From: an uncultured Amylibacter sp.
GTDB taxonomy: Bacteria; Pseudomonadota; Alphaproteobacteria; Rhodobacterales; Rhodobacteraceae
DNA length: 64,000 bases
NCBI GenBank assembly: GCA_947497475.1
Contig: CANMGS010000001.1
Coordinates: forward strand, 1,447,747 to 1,511,746
Direction of reading: 5' to 3'
Below, one piece after another: positions 37,308-46,251 of this stretch. The position numbers and the translations under genes were made by a program. The notes beneath the pieces are model-generated. The model saw nothing but the letters and a program-made list of their open reading frames with translations. It was not told the origin of the DNA and did no database searches. The stretch's first letter is position 1; each line of letters begins with the position of its first letter.

Positions 37308-37374
37308 ACTTTTCCTAGATATTGACGATTTTTAGTAATGTCCCAGTTGGGACATTTGTTTAAGTGTTTGTTAT
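37271..37374 (+). repeat. Left copy of the ffs 3'-end direct repeat
   Basis: From GTAACGAG inside ffs to TTTAAGTGTTTG past its end. It matches 41150-41250 at roughly four of five bases by eye, including the shared AATGTCCCAGTTGGGA inverted repeat beyond the gene. Confidence 0.88.
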
Positions 37375-37402
37375 GCTTGCAATTAGTAATTGTATTGTCA
37401 TT

Positions 37403-37417
37403 TGTTACTTTATAACA
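37403..37417 (+). promoter_or_regulatory. Putative Zur operator upstream of the ZrgA-like gene
   Basis: TGTTACTTTATAACA is an imperfect palindrome that agrees at 12 of 15 positions with the E. coli Zur-box core as I recall it (TGTTATANTATAACA). It lies 123 bp before the DUF2796 gene and is consistent with zinc-responsive control. The match is by eye. Confidence 0.6.
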
Positions 37418-37539
37418 TAACAATCATGCACAACAACGGAAACGCCCTAAATGCGCAAGCAGGCTATATCGTTGAAATACACGGTCTATGCCAGCAATGT
37501 GTTCGCTAAAGTTACCATAAAACAAAAAGGACTATAGAT

Positions 37540-38169
37540 ATGAAAACCCTCTCATTTTTTGCTCTTGCACTTCTTACAGCATCTCCTGTTATGGCAGAAG
37601 AGACACGCCATGTGGATGCTCATGAACATGGTGTTGGGCAGTTGGACATTGCGTTTGATGGGACAGAAATTGCGATAGAATTGCATGCGCCAGGTGCAGA
37701 TATTGTAGGCTTTGAATACGCTGCAAAAGGCTCAGAAGATCGTGCTGCTGTTGATGCTGCTGTTGCAAAGCTAGCAGCGCCACTTGATTTGTTTGTCTTG
37801 CCAGCTGCCGCTGAATGTAGTGTTGTTCAGGCAAGCGCTGAGCTGGAAAGCGAAGAGGCACATGAAGAACATTCGGATCATGAGCATGAAGACGAGCATG
37901 CTAAACATGAACATGAGGAAGAGAAACACGACGATCATGATCATGATGAACATGAAGCAGAAGAAGGAGGGGCGGAGCATACGGAATTCCATGCAGAATA
38001 TGCTTTGACATGTGCGAAACCTTCTGCATTGTCGGAAATTAACTTTGCATATTTTGAAGCGTTCCCAAATGCATTGGAGCTTGAGGTGCAGGTTCTGTCA
38101 GATGCAGGTGCGAATGCTTTTGAAGTAGAGCGTGACAATCCTACACTTGATTTGCGCGGTATGTTCTAA
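37540..38169 (+). CDS. ZrgA-like (DUF2796) periplasmic zinc-binding protein
   Basis: A 209-residue exported protein. The signal peptide ends at MAEETRH. The mature N-terminus HVDAHEHGVGQLDIAFDG is the DUF2796 signature. A central His/Asp/Glu-rich segment (about 108-150, for example HSDHEHEDEHAKHEHEEEKH) is suited to zinc binding. The C-terminus ends ALELEVQVLSDAG. ZrgA was described as a zinc-regulated uptake component in Vibrio. It heads a module with an ABC transporter and two DUF3299 genes, behind a Zur-like box. Confidence 0.9.
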   Translation: MKTLSFFALALLTASPVMAEETRHVDAHEHGVGQLDIAFDGTEIAIELHAPGADIVGFEYAAKGSEDRAAVDAAVAKLAAPLDLFVLPAAAECSVVQASAELESEEAHEEHSDHEHEDEHAKHEHEEEKHDDHDHDEHEAEEGGAEHTEFHAEYALTCAKPSALSEINFAYFEAFPNALELEVQVLSDAGANAFEVERDNPTLDLRGMF

Positions 38170-38181
38170 ACGATTATTACA

Positions 38182-38883
38182 ATGGCTGACAAAGCATCAA
38201 TTTTAAAACTAACCGATGTAAAGTACCGTTGGCCGGGACAAACATCATTTGGAATATCTATTCCTGCCTTTGATTTAAAAGTTGGTGAAACCGTTCTTTT
38301 ACTGGGCGAAAGTGGCTCGGGAAAATCAACGTTATTGTCGCTTATTTGTGGAACTGTTTCTGCTGATAGAGGGGCGATATCCGTTTCAGGAACGGATATC
38401 GCATCACTGTCAGCAGGGCAACGAGATCGCTTTCGCGCCGAACAGATTGGCTTGATTTTTCAACAGTTTAATCTGCTGCCTTATGCGAGTGTTCTAGATA
38501 ATATTCTATTGCCATTACAATTTTCGCCAGACCGCAGGAAACGCGTTGCTTCTGTTAAAGAAGAGGCCGAAACGTTATGTCAAAATTTAGGCCTGCCTGA
38601 CAATGTCATGAATGTTCGTGCCGGAACGCTTAGCGTGGGGCAACAACAGAGGGTTGCAGCCGCGCGTGCTTTGATTGGTACACCGCCCCTTTTGATTGCA
38701 GATGAACCAACCTCTGCTCTTGATGCAGCGACGCAGAAAACCTTCTTGCAACTTCTTTTTGCACAATCACGGGCGCATAATACAACGCTTTTGATGGTCA
38801 GCCATGATGCGCGGCTCGCTGATCAGTTTGACCGTGTTGTGCAGATGTCTGATATAACCAAGACCGAGAGAGAAAATACATGA
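38182..38883 (+). CDS. ABC transporter ATP-binding protein (LolD/MacB type)
   Basis: A 233-residue single ABC domain. Walker A is GESGSGKST near residue 42, the Q-loop is FQQFNLLPYA, the signature is LSVGQQQRV and Walker B is [12 protein letters not shown]. The family is that of LolD/MacB/SalX transporters. It lies 12 bp after the ZrgA-like gene and overlaps the permease by 4 bp, so the four components are probably one operon. Confidence 0.94.
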   Translation: MADKASILKLTDVKYRWPGQTSFGISIPAFDLKVGETVLLLGESGSGKSTLLSLICGTVSADRGAISVSGTDIASLSAGQRDRFRAEQIGLIFQQFNLLPYASVLDNILLPLQFSPDRRKRVASVKEEAETLCQNLGLPDNVMNVRAGTLSVGQQQRVAAARALIGTPPLLIADEPTSALDAATQKTFLQLLFAQSRAHNTTLLMVSHDARLADQFDRVVQMSDITKTERENT

Positions 38884-40130
38884 TCTTACGTCTCGCCTTT
38901 GGTTCCCTGATAGCCCGTGCATTGACCGTTGGGATGACCATCCTTGCGATTGCTCTGTCTGTTGCTTTGTTTCTGGGTGTTGAAAAGGTACGCACCGGCG
39001 CAAAAGCGAGTTTTGCCGATACAATTTCTGGAACGGATTTGATTGTTGGAGCGCGTTCTGGCTCTGTGCAATTGTTGCTTTATTCGGTGTTCAGGATTGG
39101 CAATGCCACAAACAACCTGACTTGGGAAAGCTATCAGGATATTGCTGCGCGCCCTGAAGTGGATTGGATTGTGCCAATTTCATTGGGTGACAGCCATCGT
39201 CAGTTCCGTGTTATGGGAACGACAACAGCATTCTTTGATCGTTACAAATATCGATCGGGCCAATCATTGGCGATGAGTGATGGTGTTGTAATGTCGGATT
39301 TGTTCGACACGGTTATTGGTGCCGATGTTGCTGCAACGCTTGGGTATAAAATTGGTGATCCTATTGTTGTTGCACATGGTTTGGCTTCATTCACGGAACA
39401 TGAAGATCAACCTTTTCGAGTTTCTGGTATCTTGGAAAAAACAGGCACGCCTGTGGACCGAACCGTCATTGTAAGCCTTAAGGCGATTGAAGCCATTCAT
39501 GTTGACTGGAAAAGTGGCGCAAAAATCCCCGGGAAATCGACGTCTGTAGATGTTATCCGAAAAATGAAGTTGGAACCTCAGGCAGTGACGGCTGCTTTGG
39601 TTGGCGTAAAAGGCCGTTTGCAGGTTTTTGGCCTTCAAAGATCAATTAATGAATACAAACAAGAGCCACTTTTGGCGATTTTGCCCGGCGTTGCTTTGCA
39701 AGAGTTATGGCAAATTGTTGGTATCGCTGAAATCGCATTGATAGGTGTTTCAGCCATGGTCGTTATTACCGCTCTTATTGGTATGATGGCGACGATTTTT
39801 TCAAGCCTGAATGAACGCCGCCGCGAAATGGCAATATTCCGGGCGATGGGAGCACGACCACGCGTTATTCTTGGGTTGTTGATACTTGAAGCCACTTTAA
39901 TGGCTGCAATCGGGGCCATCTTGGGTCTTGCCTTGCTTTATATAGGTCTCTTCATTGCACAGCCCCTTGTTGACAGCGCATTTGGGCTTTGGCTTCCAAT
40001 TGAGGCACCTAGTATACGTGAGTTGTGGGTTTTGGTTGGTGTGATCGTCGCTAGCGCAATTGTGAGCTTGGTACCCGCTCTTAGAGCCTATCGTTTATCT
40101 CTAGCAGATGGTATGATGGTCAAAATTTAA
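38880..40130 (+). CDS. ABC transporter permease (FtsX/MacB-like)
   Basis: A 416-residue type VII permease. An N-terminal helix (about 10-35) is followed by a large extracytoplasmic domain (about 36-285), then three C-terminal helices forming the FtsX domain (IALIGVSAMVVITALIGMMATIF, ERRREMAIFRAMGARP, ending with VGVIVASAIVSLVPAL). Such systems are mechanotransmitters rather than importers, so it may drive release or remodelling of a zinc-related envelope partner. It is the second half of the ABC unit in the zinc module. Confidence 0.92.
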   Translation: MILRLAFGSLIARALTVGMTILAIALSVALFLGVEKVRTGAKASFADTISGTDLIVGARSGSVQLLLYSVFRIGNATNNLTWESYQDIAARPEVDWIVPISLGDSHRQFRVMGTTTAFFDRYKYRSGQSLAMSDGVVMSDLFDTVIGADVAATLGYKIGDPIVVAHGLASFTEHEDQPFRVSGILEKTGTPVDRTVIVSLKAIEAIHVDWKSGAKIPGKSTSVDVIRKMKLEPQAVTAALVGVKGRLQVFGLQRSINEYKQEPLLAILPGVALQELWQIVGIAEIALIGVSAMVVITALIGMMATIFSSLNERRREMAIFRAMGARPRVILGLLILEATLMAAIGAILGLALLYIGLFIAQPLVDSAFGLWLPIEAPSIRELWVLVGVIVASAIVSLVPALRAYRLSLADGMMVKI

Positions 40131-40146
40131 GAGAAGGTATGAGAAG

Positions 40147-40650
40147 ATGATTTTATCACGTCGTAACCTTGTAGCGACTGCGGCAGCTTTTGCAGCGCTA
40201 CCCCGTACTGCCCTTGCTGCGACGCCAAGCGAGATCACTTGGGATGATCTGATCCCACCAGGTGTGCCGTATTCCGAGATTATTGGCGAAGGCGACAGAG
40301 ATGTCGAAAATGATGAGTGGCGGCCAATTTTTGATGAAAACGCAACTAAGTTAAACGATGCTTTAAATGGCAAATATATCAAGATGCCAGGCTTTATAAT
40401 CCCGATTGATTTGTCGACGGAAGGCGTGACCAGCTTTGTTCTTGTGCCTTATATTGGCGCGTGTATTCACGTACCGCCGCCACCGCCAAATCAGTTGGTT
40501 TATGTAACGACAGAAACACCTTGGCCCAGTGATGATTTGTGGGAAGCTGTTTGGGTGACAGGACAGTTGCAGCATGAATTGCAATCCACAGACGTTGCAC
40601 AGACAGGGTATACGTTGACTGCCGATAAAATGGAGATCTATGTTTGGTAG
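40147..40650 (+). CDS. DUF3299 exported protein, copy 1
   Basis: A 167-residue protein with an N-terminal SRRNLVATAAAFAAL export signal that looks Tat-like. The mature domain begins ITWDDLIPPG and has the conserved PGFIIPID, LVPYIGACIHVPPPPPNQ and a second His/Trp region near the C-terminus. DUF3299 is often found with ZrgA and this ABC pair; the biochemical role is unknown. The Cys and His in ACIHV could bind metal. It overlaps copy 2's reading frame at its 3' end. Confidence 0.88.
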   Translation: MILSRRNLVATAAAFAALPRTALAATPSEITWDDLIPPGVPYSEIIGEGDRDVENDEWRPIFDENATKLNDALNGKYIKMPGFIIPIDLSTEGVTSFVLVPYIGACIHVPPPPPNQLVYVTTETPWPSDDLWEAVWVTGQLQHELQSTDVAQTGYTLTADKMEIYVW

Positions 40651-40658
40651 ATTTTCGC

Positions 40659-41153
40659 ATGGATCGTAGAGCTGTATTGGCGGGAATTGGTGCGTTATCA
40701 TGTTTACCTGAAATCGCTCTTGCTAATGACTATGTTGATTTAGACTGGTCAGATCTATTGCCCGATGGTCAGGTGGCCATTCCGCCACTGTTGCAAGATT
40801 TGGTCGATCATGAACTAACAAACCCTATGAGCCTGCAACCTGAATCTTTGGGTGTGCGCACAGATTGGAATGGAAAAACCGTTCGCATCCCAGGTTTTGT
40901 AGTGCCGATTGACTATTCGGGGACAGGCGTAACCGCATTTATTCTTGTGCCCTTTGTAGGGGCTTGTGTGCATGTGCCACCACCGCCTGCGAACCAGCTT
41001 GTGTTTGTTACAACGGAAACGGCGTATGAGAGTGCGGGGTTATATGAACCTGTAGATGTTATTGGGGCGTTTCAAACGGCATCAACATCAACACAGCTTG
41101 CACAAGTCGCCTATGCTTTGTCTGCAGATCAGATTATTCCTTATAAAAGGTAA
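40659..41153 (+). CDS. DUF3299 exported protein, copy 2
   Basis: A 164-residue paralogue of the preceding gene with the same motifs: DLDWSDLLPDG, VRIPGFVVPIDYSG, LVPFVGACVHVPPPP. The start ATG 40659 opens an RRAVLAGIGAL export signal; TTG 40644 is an alternative overlapping copy 1. Its last codon reaches into the ffs-like repeat: the TAA stop at 41151-41153 is part of GTAACGAG of that repeat. This marks the module boundary. Confidence 0.86.
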   Translation: MDRRAVLAGIGALSCLPEIALANDYVDLDWSDLLPDGQVAIPPLLQDLVDHELTNPMSLQPESLGVRTDWNGKTVRIPGFVVPIDYSGTGVTAFILVPFVGACVHVPPPPANQLVFVTTETAYESAGLYEPVDVIGAFQTASTSTQLAQVAYALSADQIIPYKR

Positions 41154-41250
41154 CGAGCCCCGTTTGAGCCGTTGTTCAGCCTCTCATTTTTTCCGAGCTA
41201 TCGCCGTTATATTGGAAATGTCCCAGTTGGGAAATTGGATTAAGTATTTG
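41150..41250 (+). repeat. Right, degenerate copy of the ffs 3'-end repeat
   Basis: GTAACGAGCCCCGTTT...CAGCCTCTCA then AATGTCCCAGTTGGGA and TTAAGTATTTG match the 3' end of ffs and its flank at 37271-37374, with scattered substitutions. It lacks the Ffh-binding domain, so it is not a functional SRP RNA. The 5' base supplies the stop codon region of copy 2 of DUF3299. Confidence 0.87.
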
Positions 41251-41394
41251 ATATTGTTATTAATTAAATAATTTGGTTATTTTTTAAACGTTATTCTTTA
41301 AGCTCAAATGACATTTAAAATTATCTAACTAAGGAATTCGTTGAATTCCTGCTAAGAGCCCTTATCCGACGTTTGCAACCACATCTAAAGTTAA

Positions 41395-41829
41395 TTAAAA
41401 TGGTCGCGCCTTAATCGGTTCCCCTGATTTATTGATATAAATTTCATATGGAACACGGAACTCTTTCATAACTATAGAGCCATTATCTAAAAATCTCCGA
41501 CCTGCTCGTATATGAACAACTCCTTTGTAAGAATGTTTGTATCTATACCAAAAGCTTGGAAGATGTCCTTCGCTCCCACGATGTGAAAACGTACAGCAAT
41601 CAGGGTAATCGCTTAAAAACTCTTCTTTGCTTTGATATTGAATCAAATCTCGATTCTCTGTTTTTCCATCCTTAGTTTCGTAAGGGTATGTTTTACGTTG
41701 TTTTGTTAAGTAAAACTCAATTGCCTTATTTATTATTGTCTCTTTGCTAACTGTTTGAGAATTTAAACAGCTGGCTAACAAAGATAGCAGTAATAGTACT
41801 TGAGTGACTTTTAAATATACGTTTTTCAT
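41395..41829 (-). CDS. Small lipoprotein of unknown function
   Basis: A 144-residue predicted lipoprotein. LLSLLASC gives a lipobox with Cys21. The mature region is rich in Tyr, Lys and Arg (KRKTYPYETKDGKTENRDL, SFWYRYKHSYKGVVHIRAGRR) and ends near KPIKARPF-like residues. Low GC and a weak ribosome-binding site suggest it may be acquired. No family recognised. It lies between the zinc module and dnaX. Confidence 0.6.
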   Translation of the reverse strand: MKNVYLKVTQVLLLLSLLASCLNSQTVSKETIINKAIEFYLTKQRKTYPYETKDGKTENRDLIQYQSKEEFLSDYPDCCTFSHRGSEGHLPSFWYRYKHSYKGVVHIRAGRRFLDNGSIVMKEFRVPYEIYINKSGEPIKARPF

Positions 41830-42100
41830 TCAACAGGGCTTCAATTTAATAAATTCTCAAAGGTAAGATTATACTTAGCATAAGGAATTTGTCTATTTTA
41901 TAGTACAGTTGAATGCCCGCTTTGTTCCCCATAGAAGACATTGGTGTAACGTGATTGAACCTAGCAAGTAAGAGAGCTGTTATAAGGTCTAAGGCACTTT
42001 CATATGATCTTTCAACTTTCCTACCTATCTCCACAATCTTAAACTGGCAATTCATGCAAACTCTTAGTAGTGTCTGTTAGACCATGGGAGCACCGACTTA

Positions 42101-43882
42101 ATGTCCAACGAATCTGAAAACGCTTATCAAGTGCTGGCGCGGAAATACCGCCCTGCGACTTTTGAGGATTTGATTGGGCAGGATGCTATGGTGCAAACGT
42201 TGCAAAATGCGTTTGAGGCGGATCGTATTGCCCATGCGTTTGTGATGACGGGTGTGCGCGGTGTGGGGAAAACCACGACGGCGCGGATTATTGCCAAGGG
42301 GATGAATTGTGTGGGGCCTGATGGCAACGGTGGGCCTACGATTGCGCCTTGTGGGGTTTGTGATAACTGCAAAGCGATTGCCGAGGGGCGTCATGTTGAT
42401 GTGATGGAAATGGATGCTGCCAGCCGTACAGGTGTGGGCGACATTCGTGAGATTATCGACAGCGTACATTACCGCGCGGCCTCTGCCAGATACAAGATTT
42501 ACATCATCGATGAGGTTCACATGTTATCGACCAGTGCGTTTAACGCGCTGTTGAAAACGTTGGAAGAACCGCCAGAGCATGTGAAGTTTATCTTTGCGAC
42601 GACGGAAATTCGCAAAATTCCTGTGACGGTTTTATCTCGTTGTCAGCGGTTTGATTTGCGCCGTATTGAGCCCGAAGTGATGATCGCGCATTTGCAAAAG
42701 ATCGCAGGGTTGGAAAATGCTGCGGTGGCTGAGGATGCTTTGGCCTTGATTACCCGTGCGGCGGAAGGGTCGGTGCGTGATGCGCTGTCCTTGTTGGATC
42801 AGGCGATTGCCCATGGGGCAGGGGAAACCACGGTTGATCAAGTGCGGGCTATGTTGGGTTTGGCGGATCGTGGGCGTGTTTTAGACTTGTTTGATATGAT
42901 CATGCGCGGTGATGCGGCGGGGGCGTTGAATGAGCTGTCTTCGCAATATGCCGAAGGGGCTGACCCTATGGCGGTGCTGCGCGATATGGCAGAGATTACC
43001 CATTGGATATCTGTGATTAAGCTGTCGCCCGATGCGGCAGAAGATCCAACGGTTGCGCCTGATGAACGGGAACGCGGCAAGCAAGCGGCCACAGATTTGC
43101 CGATGCGCGCGTTGACGCGGATGTGGCAGATGCTGCTGAAAGCCTTGGAAGAGGTGAGTGCAGCACCCAATGCGATGATGGCTGCAGAAATGGCGATCAT
43201 CCGTTTGACGCATGTAGCAGAGTTGCCAAGCCCAGAGGAATTGGTGCGTAAGTTACAAGACATGCCGCCTGTGCCGCCAACGGGTGGTGGCGGTGGTGGT
43301 GCTGCGCCAAATGGGGGCGGTGTTGAAGCAGCGGGTGCGTCGGTTTCTGTGTCTGGTACTGTTGGGACCGCGCCAACGGCGATGATTGCAGGCGGTGGGC
43401 AAGTTGCAGCGCCGCAATCTAACGCAGAAGTGGCTTTGGCGCGGTATACGGATTTTAGCCATGTGATTGAGTTGATAAAGTCACGCCGCGATATGAAATT
43501 GTTGGTTGAAGTGGAAACATTTCTGCGGTTGGCAAAATACTCTCCGGGACGGATTGAGTTTCAACCAACAGAAGATGCGCCAAATGATTTAGCCACGCGG
43601 TTGTCGAACCGTTTGATGACATGGACGGGTGTGCGCTGGGGTGTCACAATTGTATCTGACGGTGGCAAGGCCACATTGGCAGAGGAGCGCGCGGCGCACC
43701 GTGATGATCTGCAAGGTCAGGCCATGCAGCATGATTTGGTGAAGGCGGTTTTGTTGGCGTTTCCGGGTGCGGAAATTCGGGATGTGAAAACATTGGAAGA
43801 CATAAATGCGGCAACAGATGCAGCCGTGGAATATTTAGATACGGGCGAAGATGATGATTGGGACCCGTTTGACGATGATTAA
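42101..43882 (+). CDS. dnaX: DNA polymerase III subunit gamma/tau
   Basis: A 593-residue clamp-loader ATPase. Walker A is GVRGVGKTTTAR near residue 47, four zinc-binding Cys include CVGPD..CGVCDNC, Walker B/DEVH is IIDEVHML near 131, and the sensor region LATTEIRKIP follows. Residues about 395-430 form a Gly/Pro-rich linker (PPTGGGGGG) before the tau C-terminal domains. I did not see a classical A-rich slippery site, so production of gamma by frameshift is not supported here. GGGAG lies 10 nt upstream of the start. Confidence 0.96.
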   Translation: MSNESENAYQVLARKYRPATFEDLIGQDAMVQTLQNAFEADRIAHAFVMTGVRGVGKTTTARIIAKGMNCVGPDGNGGPTIAPCGVCDNCKAIAEGRHVDVMEMDAASRTGVGDIREIIDSVHYRAASARYKIYIIDEVHMLSTSAFNALLKTLEEPPEHVKFIFATTEIRKIPVTVLSRCQRFDLRRIEPEVMIAHLQKIAGLENAAVAEDALALITRAAEGSVRDALSLLDQAIAHGAGETTVDQVRAMLGLADRGRVLDLFDMIMRGDAAGALNELSSQYAEGADPMAVLRDMAEITHWISVIKLSPDAAEDPTVAPDERERGKQAATDLPMRALTRMWQMLLKALEEVSAAPNAMMAAEMAIIRLTHVAELPSPEELVRKLQDMPPVPPTGGGGGGAAPNGGGVEAAGASVSVSGTVGTAPTAMIAGGGQVAAPQSNAEVALARYTDFSHVIELIKSRRDMKLLVEVETFLRLAKYSPGRIEFQPTEDAPNDLATRLSNRLMTWTGVRWGVTIVSDGGKATLAEERAAHRDDLQGQAMQHDLVKAVLLAFPGAEIRDVKTLEDINAATDAAVEYLDTGEDDDWDPFDDD

Positions 43883-43894
43883 AAGGAGCATGAT

Positions 43895-44239
43895 ATGCTA
43901 AAAGGAATGGGTCAGTTGGGCGATATGGCAAAGCTGATGAAACAAGCACAGGAAATGCAGGGCAAGATGAAAGATGCCCAAGCTGCACTGGAAGAGATCG
44001 AAGTGACAGGCGATGCTGGTGCTGGTTTGGTTGAGGCCACTGTGACAGCCAAGGGTGTTTTGAAACGTTTGAACGTTGATCCATCTATCATGGTGCCAAG
44101 TGAAAAAGAAGTTGTGGAAGATTTGATCGTAGCGGCGATTAAAGATGCACAAGATAAAGCGGCAGAAACGGCGAAAGCTGAAATGGCAAAAATTACCGAA
44201 GGGTTGAATTTGCCTGCAGGTATGGAATTGCCGTTCTAA
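43895..44239 (+). CDS. YbaB/EbfC family nucleoid-associated protein
   Basis: A 114-residue protein of the YbaB/EbfC family. The first half is helical (KLMKQAQEMQGKMKDAQAALEEIE), the middle has the strand VEATVTAKGVLKRLNVDP. These dimeric proteins bind DNA and affect nucleoid structure. It lies 12 bp after dnaX and 21 bp before recR in the conserved dnaX-ybaB-recR order, which supports the assignment. Confidence 0.95.
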   Translation: MLKGMGQLGDMAKLMKQAQEMQGKMKDAQAALEEIEVTGDAGAGLVEATVTAKGVLKRLNVDPSIMVPSEKEVVEDLIVAAIKDAQDKAAETAKAEMAKITEGLNLPAGMELPF

Positions 44240-44260
44240 AATTAATCAGGCAGGGCAGCA

Positions 44261-44860
44261 GTGGACAGCAATAATTCAGACATCGACAATTTGATTGCTT
44301 TGATGGCTAAACTTCCTGGACTTGGGCCAAGGTCGGCACGTCGTGCTGTTCTGCATTTGATTAAGAAACGTACGATATTGTTGAACCCATTGGCGGATGC
44401 GCTGTTTTCGGTGGCGCAAACAGCGCGTGAATGTGTGTTGTGCGGGAATATCGGCACAGCTGATCGGTGCGAGATTTGCACGAATGGCAAACGGATGAAC
44501 CGCCAAATTTGTGTGGTTGAGGATGTATCCGATTTATGGGCTATGGAACGCGCCTCTGTTTTTAAGGGGCGTTACCATGTTTTGGGTGGTTCCTTGTCTG
44601 CACTGGATGGGGTTGGTCCAGAAGAATTACGTATCCCGCTTTTGATTGAGCGGGTTAAGGATGAAGAGATCACCGAAGTCATCTTGGCGTTGAACGCAAC
44701 TGTCGATGGGCAAACAACGGCGCATTATATTGCGGATCAGTTGGAAGATATGGATGTAGAGATCAGCCTGTTGGCGCAAGGCGTGCCGATTGGGGGTGAA
44801 TTGGATTATCTAGACGATGGTACGATTTCAGCTGCTTTGGCTGCGCGTAAATCTATTTAG
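44261..44860 (+). CDS. recR: Recombination protein RecR
   Basis: A 199-residue recombination mediator. The N-terminal helix-hairpin-helix [12 protein letters not shown], the C4 zinc finger [16 protein letters not shown] and the Toprim domain ([28 protein letters not shown]) are all present. RecR works with RecF/RecO to load RecA. The start is GTG 44261. Its last 8 bp overlap the convergent EamA gene. Confidence 0.97.
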   Translation: MDSNNSDIDNLIALMAKLPGLGPRSARRAVLHLIKKRTILLNPLADALFSVAQTARECVLCGNIGTADRCEICTNGKRMNRQICVVEDVSDLWAMERASVFKGRYHVLGGSLSALDGVGPEELRIPLLIERVKDEEITEVILALNATVDGQTTAHYIADQLEDMDVEISLLAQGVPIGGELDYLDDGTISAALAARKSI

Positions 44861-45782
44861 CCTTTTTCAGCATTGCTTCACGGCGCGCGATATAAAGCGT
44901 TGAACCAATAATGATTGTTGCACCAATCACGGTTGGGGCGTCAGGGATTTCGCCAAACATGAAATAGGCTGCGATGCCAATAAACACGAGGCGCGTGTAT
45001 GCGGCGGGTGCCAAAATACCCGCTTCACCGTATCTATAGGCGTATATGTCGGCGACACCTCGCAGCATGCTCATCAGGGCCACAACAAACAGTAATATCC
45101 ATGTTGCGCTTTCTGTTGGGATGCCTGAACCGTCAAACATCAGTGGCAATGTTGCCAGCCCTGTGATCACGACAGAGGATAAATATGTGCTGAGTGGGCC
45201 ATCTGCCTGTGCAATGCCACGGGTCATTGCCAATGCTAATGCAAAAGTAATTGAACTGCCTACGGCTGTGAGCATACCAAAGCTGAGTTCGGTAAAGCCT
45301 GGTCGTAACACTACTACGGCACCCAAGAAACCTGCACAGATCGCTGCAATGCGGCGGGGTCCGATGTTTTCGCCATGTACGAATATTGATAGTACGGTGG
45401 CAAAGATGGGTGCTGTGAAAAACAACACTGTTGCTGTTGCCAGTGGGATATGCGCGATGGTGTAAAAACCAAAGTGTGTGGCCGCAGCGACCAGTAAGCC
45501 ACGGATTAAATGTGTGTATGGTTTTGAGAATGATAGCTGCTTGCGCATCGGTGATATTAAAACCAATGCGGTGCAAACCAGTGCGGTTGCTATGATAGAG
45601 CGGTAAAACACAACTTCGATACTGCTGACATCCGCAGAGGCCAATCGTACCATAACGGTCATCACACTTGCGCCGATCACAGACACCATCATCCACAAAA
45701 TACCGCGTATATTATCGCGTTCTTCGGTTTGTGGTGCTTGCGTTCTTATGGCCTCTATTGGCGCGCTATGTGGACTTGGCAT
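44853..45782 (-). CDS. EamA/DMT-family membrane exporter
   Basis: A 309-residue inner-membrane protein with ten predicted helices in two EamA repeats (about 25-165 and 170-300). Typical features are the first-half [13 protein letters not shown] and the second-half [15 protein letters not shown], and the C-terminal [17 protein letters not shown]. These proteins export amino acids, nucleotides or metabolites; the substrate is not predictable. Convergent with recR with an 8-bp overlap. Confidence 0.93.
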   Translation of the reverse strand: MPSPHSAPIEAIRTQAPQTEERDNIRGILWMMVSVIGASVMTVMVRLASADVSSIEVVFYRSIIATALVCTALVLISPMRKQLSFSKPYTHLIRGLLVAAATHFGFYTIAHIPLATATVLFFTAPIFATVLSIFVHGENIGPRRIAAICAGFLGAVVVLRPGFTELSFGMLTAVGSSITFALALAMTRGIAQADGPLSTYLSSVVITGLATLPLMFDGSGIPTESATWILLFVVALMSMLRGVADIYAYRYGEAGILAPAAYTRLVFIGIAAYFMFGEIPDAPTVIGATIIIGSTLYIARREAMLKKAK

Positions 45783-45935
45783 ATGCTATTTCTCACTTTC
45801 TATAATTGGTAGGCCTGTGATTTTTGAATGGCAACTGAGAAAGTGAAAATTGGTACAATAAAAAAATTCAAAATATGGCATTTGTAATATTTACAATCGC
45901 CGCCGAAAAAGCGAATGTGCGCCGACGTCAGGCAG

Positions 45936-46019
45936 GCCCGCGTGATGGAATGGTAGACATAAGAGACTTAAAATCTCTGGGCGAAAGCCGTGCCGGTTCG
46001 AGTCCGGCCGCGGGTACCA
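45936..46019 (+). tRNA. tRNA-Leu (anticodon TAA)
   Basis: The acceptor stem GCCCGCG pairs with CGCGGGT (G1-U72 wobble), discriminator A, CCA encoded. The anticodon stem AGAGA/TCTCT encloses loop CTTAAAA giving anticodon TAA. A long variable arm (GGGCGAAAGCC) marks a class II Leu tRNA. The T arm has GGTTCGAGTCC. A 14-bp copy of its 3' end lies at 47410-47423. Confidence 0.97.
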
Positions 46020-46088
46020 GAAATAAAGCGTTAAGTTATTGTTTTTAAACAGTAATTTATAGAATTGGTGTAAAGAAAGCAAAATTGT

Positions 46089-46124
46089 ATAACAATTTGC
46101 ATAACAATTTGCATAACAATTGCT
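46089..46124 (+). repeat. Three ATAACAATTTGC iteron-like repeats, left array
   Basis: Units of 12 bp at 46089-46100 and 46101-46112 and an 11-bp version at 46113-46123/4. The same unit forms the right array at 47286-47317. Confidence 0.9.
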
Positions 46125-46251
46125 TATTGTTACCTGAGAAACTGTAAGAGATGCGTTATTTTTCTAATAGGCTCCCAAAATAAGCGATGTATTTTAATCG
46201 ACAAATAAGATTCAACAAAAAATAGTTTAATATCTATATAAGGTGGTAAAC

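Noticed and set aside
41150-41205. A second functional SRP RNA
   Set aside because: Only the 3' end is present; the Ffh-binding tetraloop domain is missing.
41846-42055. 69-codon minus-strand ORF before dnaX
   Set aside because: No clear ribosome-binding site and no recognisable family; left out as unsupported, although weak expression cannot be excluded.
42101-43882. Programmed frameshift site in dnaX
   Set aside because: No A-rich slippery heptamer with a downstream hairpin was noticed in the region where gamma would end.
42098-44152. Many ORFs opposite dnaX and ybaB
   Set aside because: Shadows of strongly coding plus-strand genes with normal family motifs.
45891-46082. Minus-strand ORF across tRNA-Leu
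   Set aside because: It lies opposite the tRNA and its peptide is the reverse reading of the tRNA sequence.
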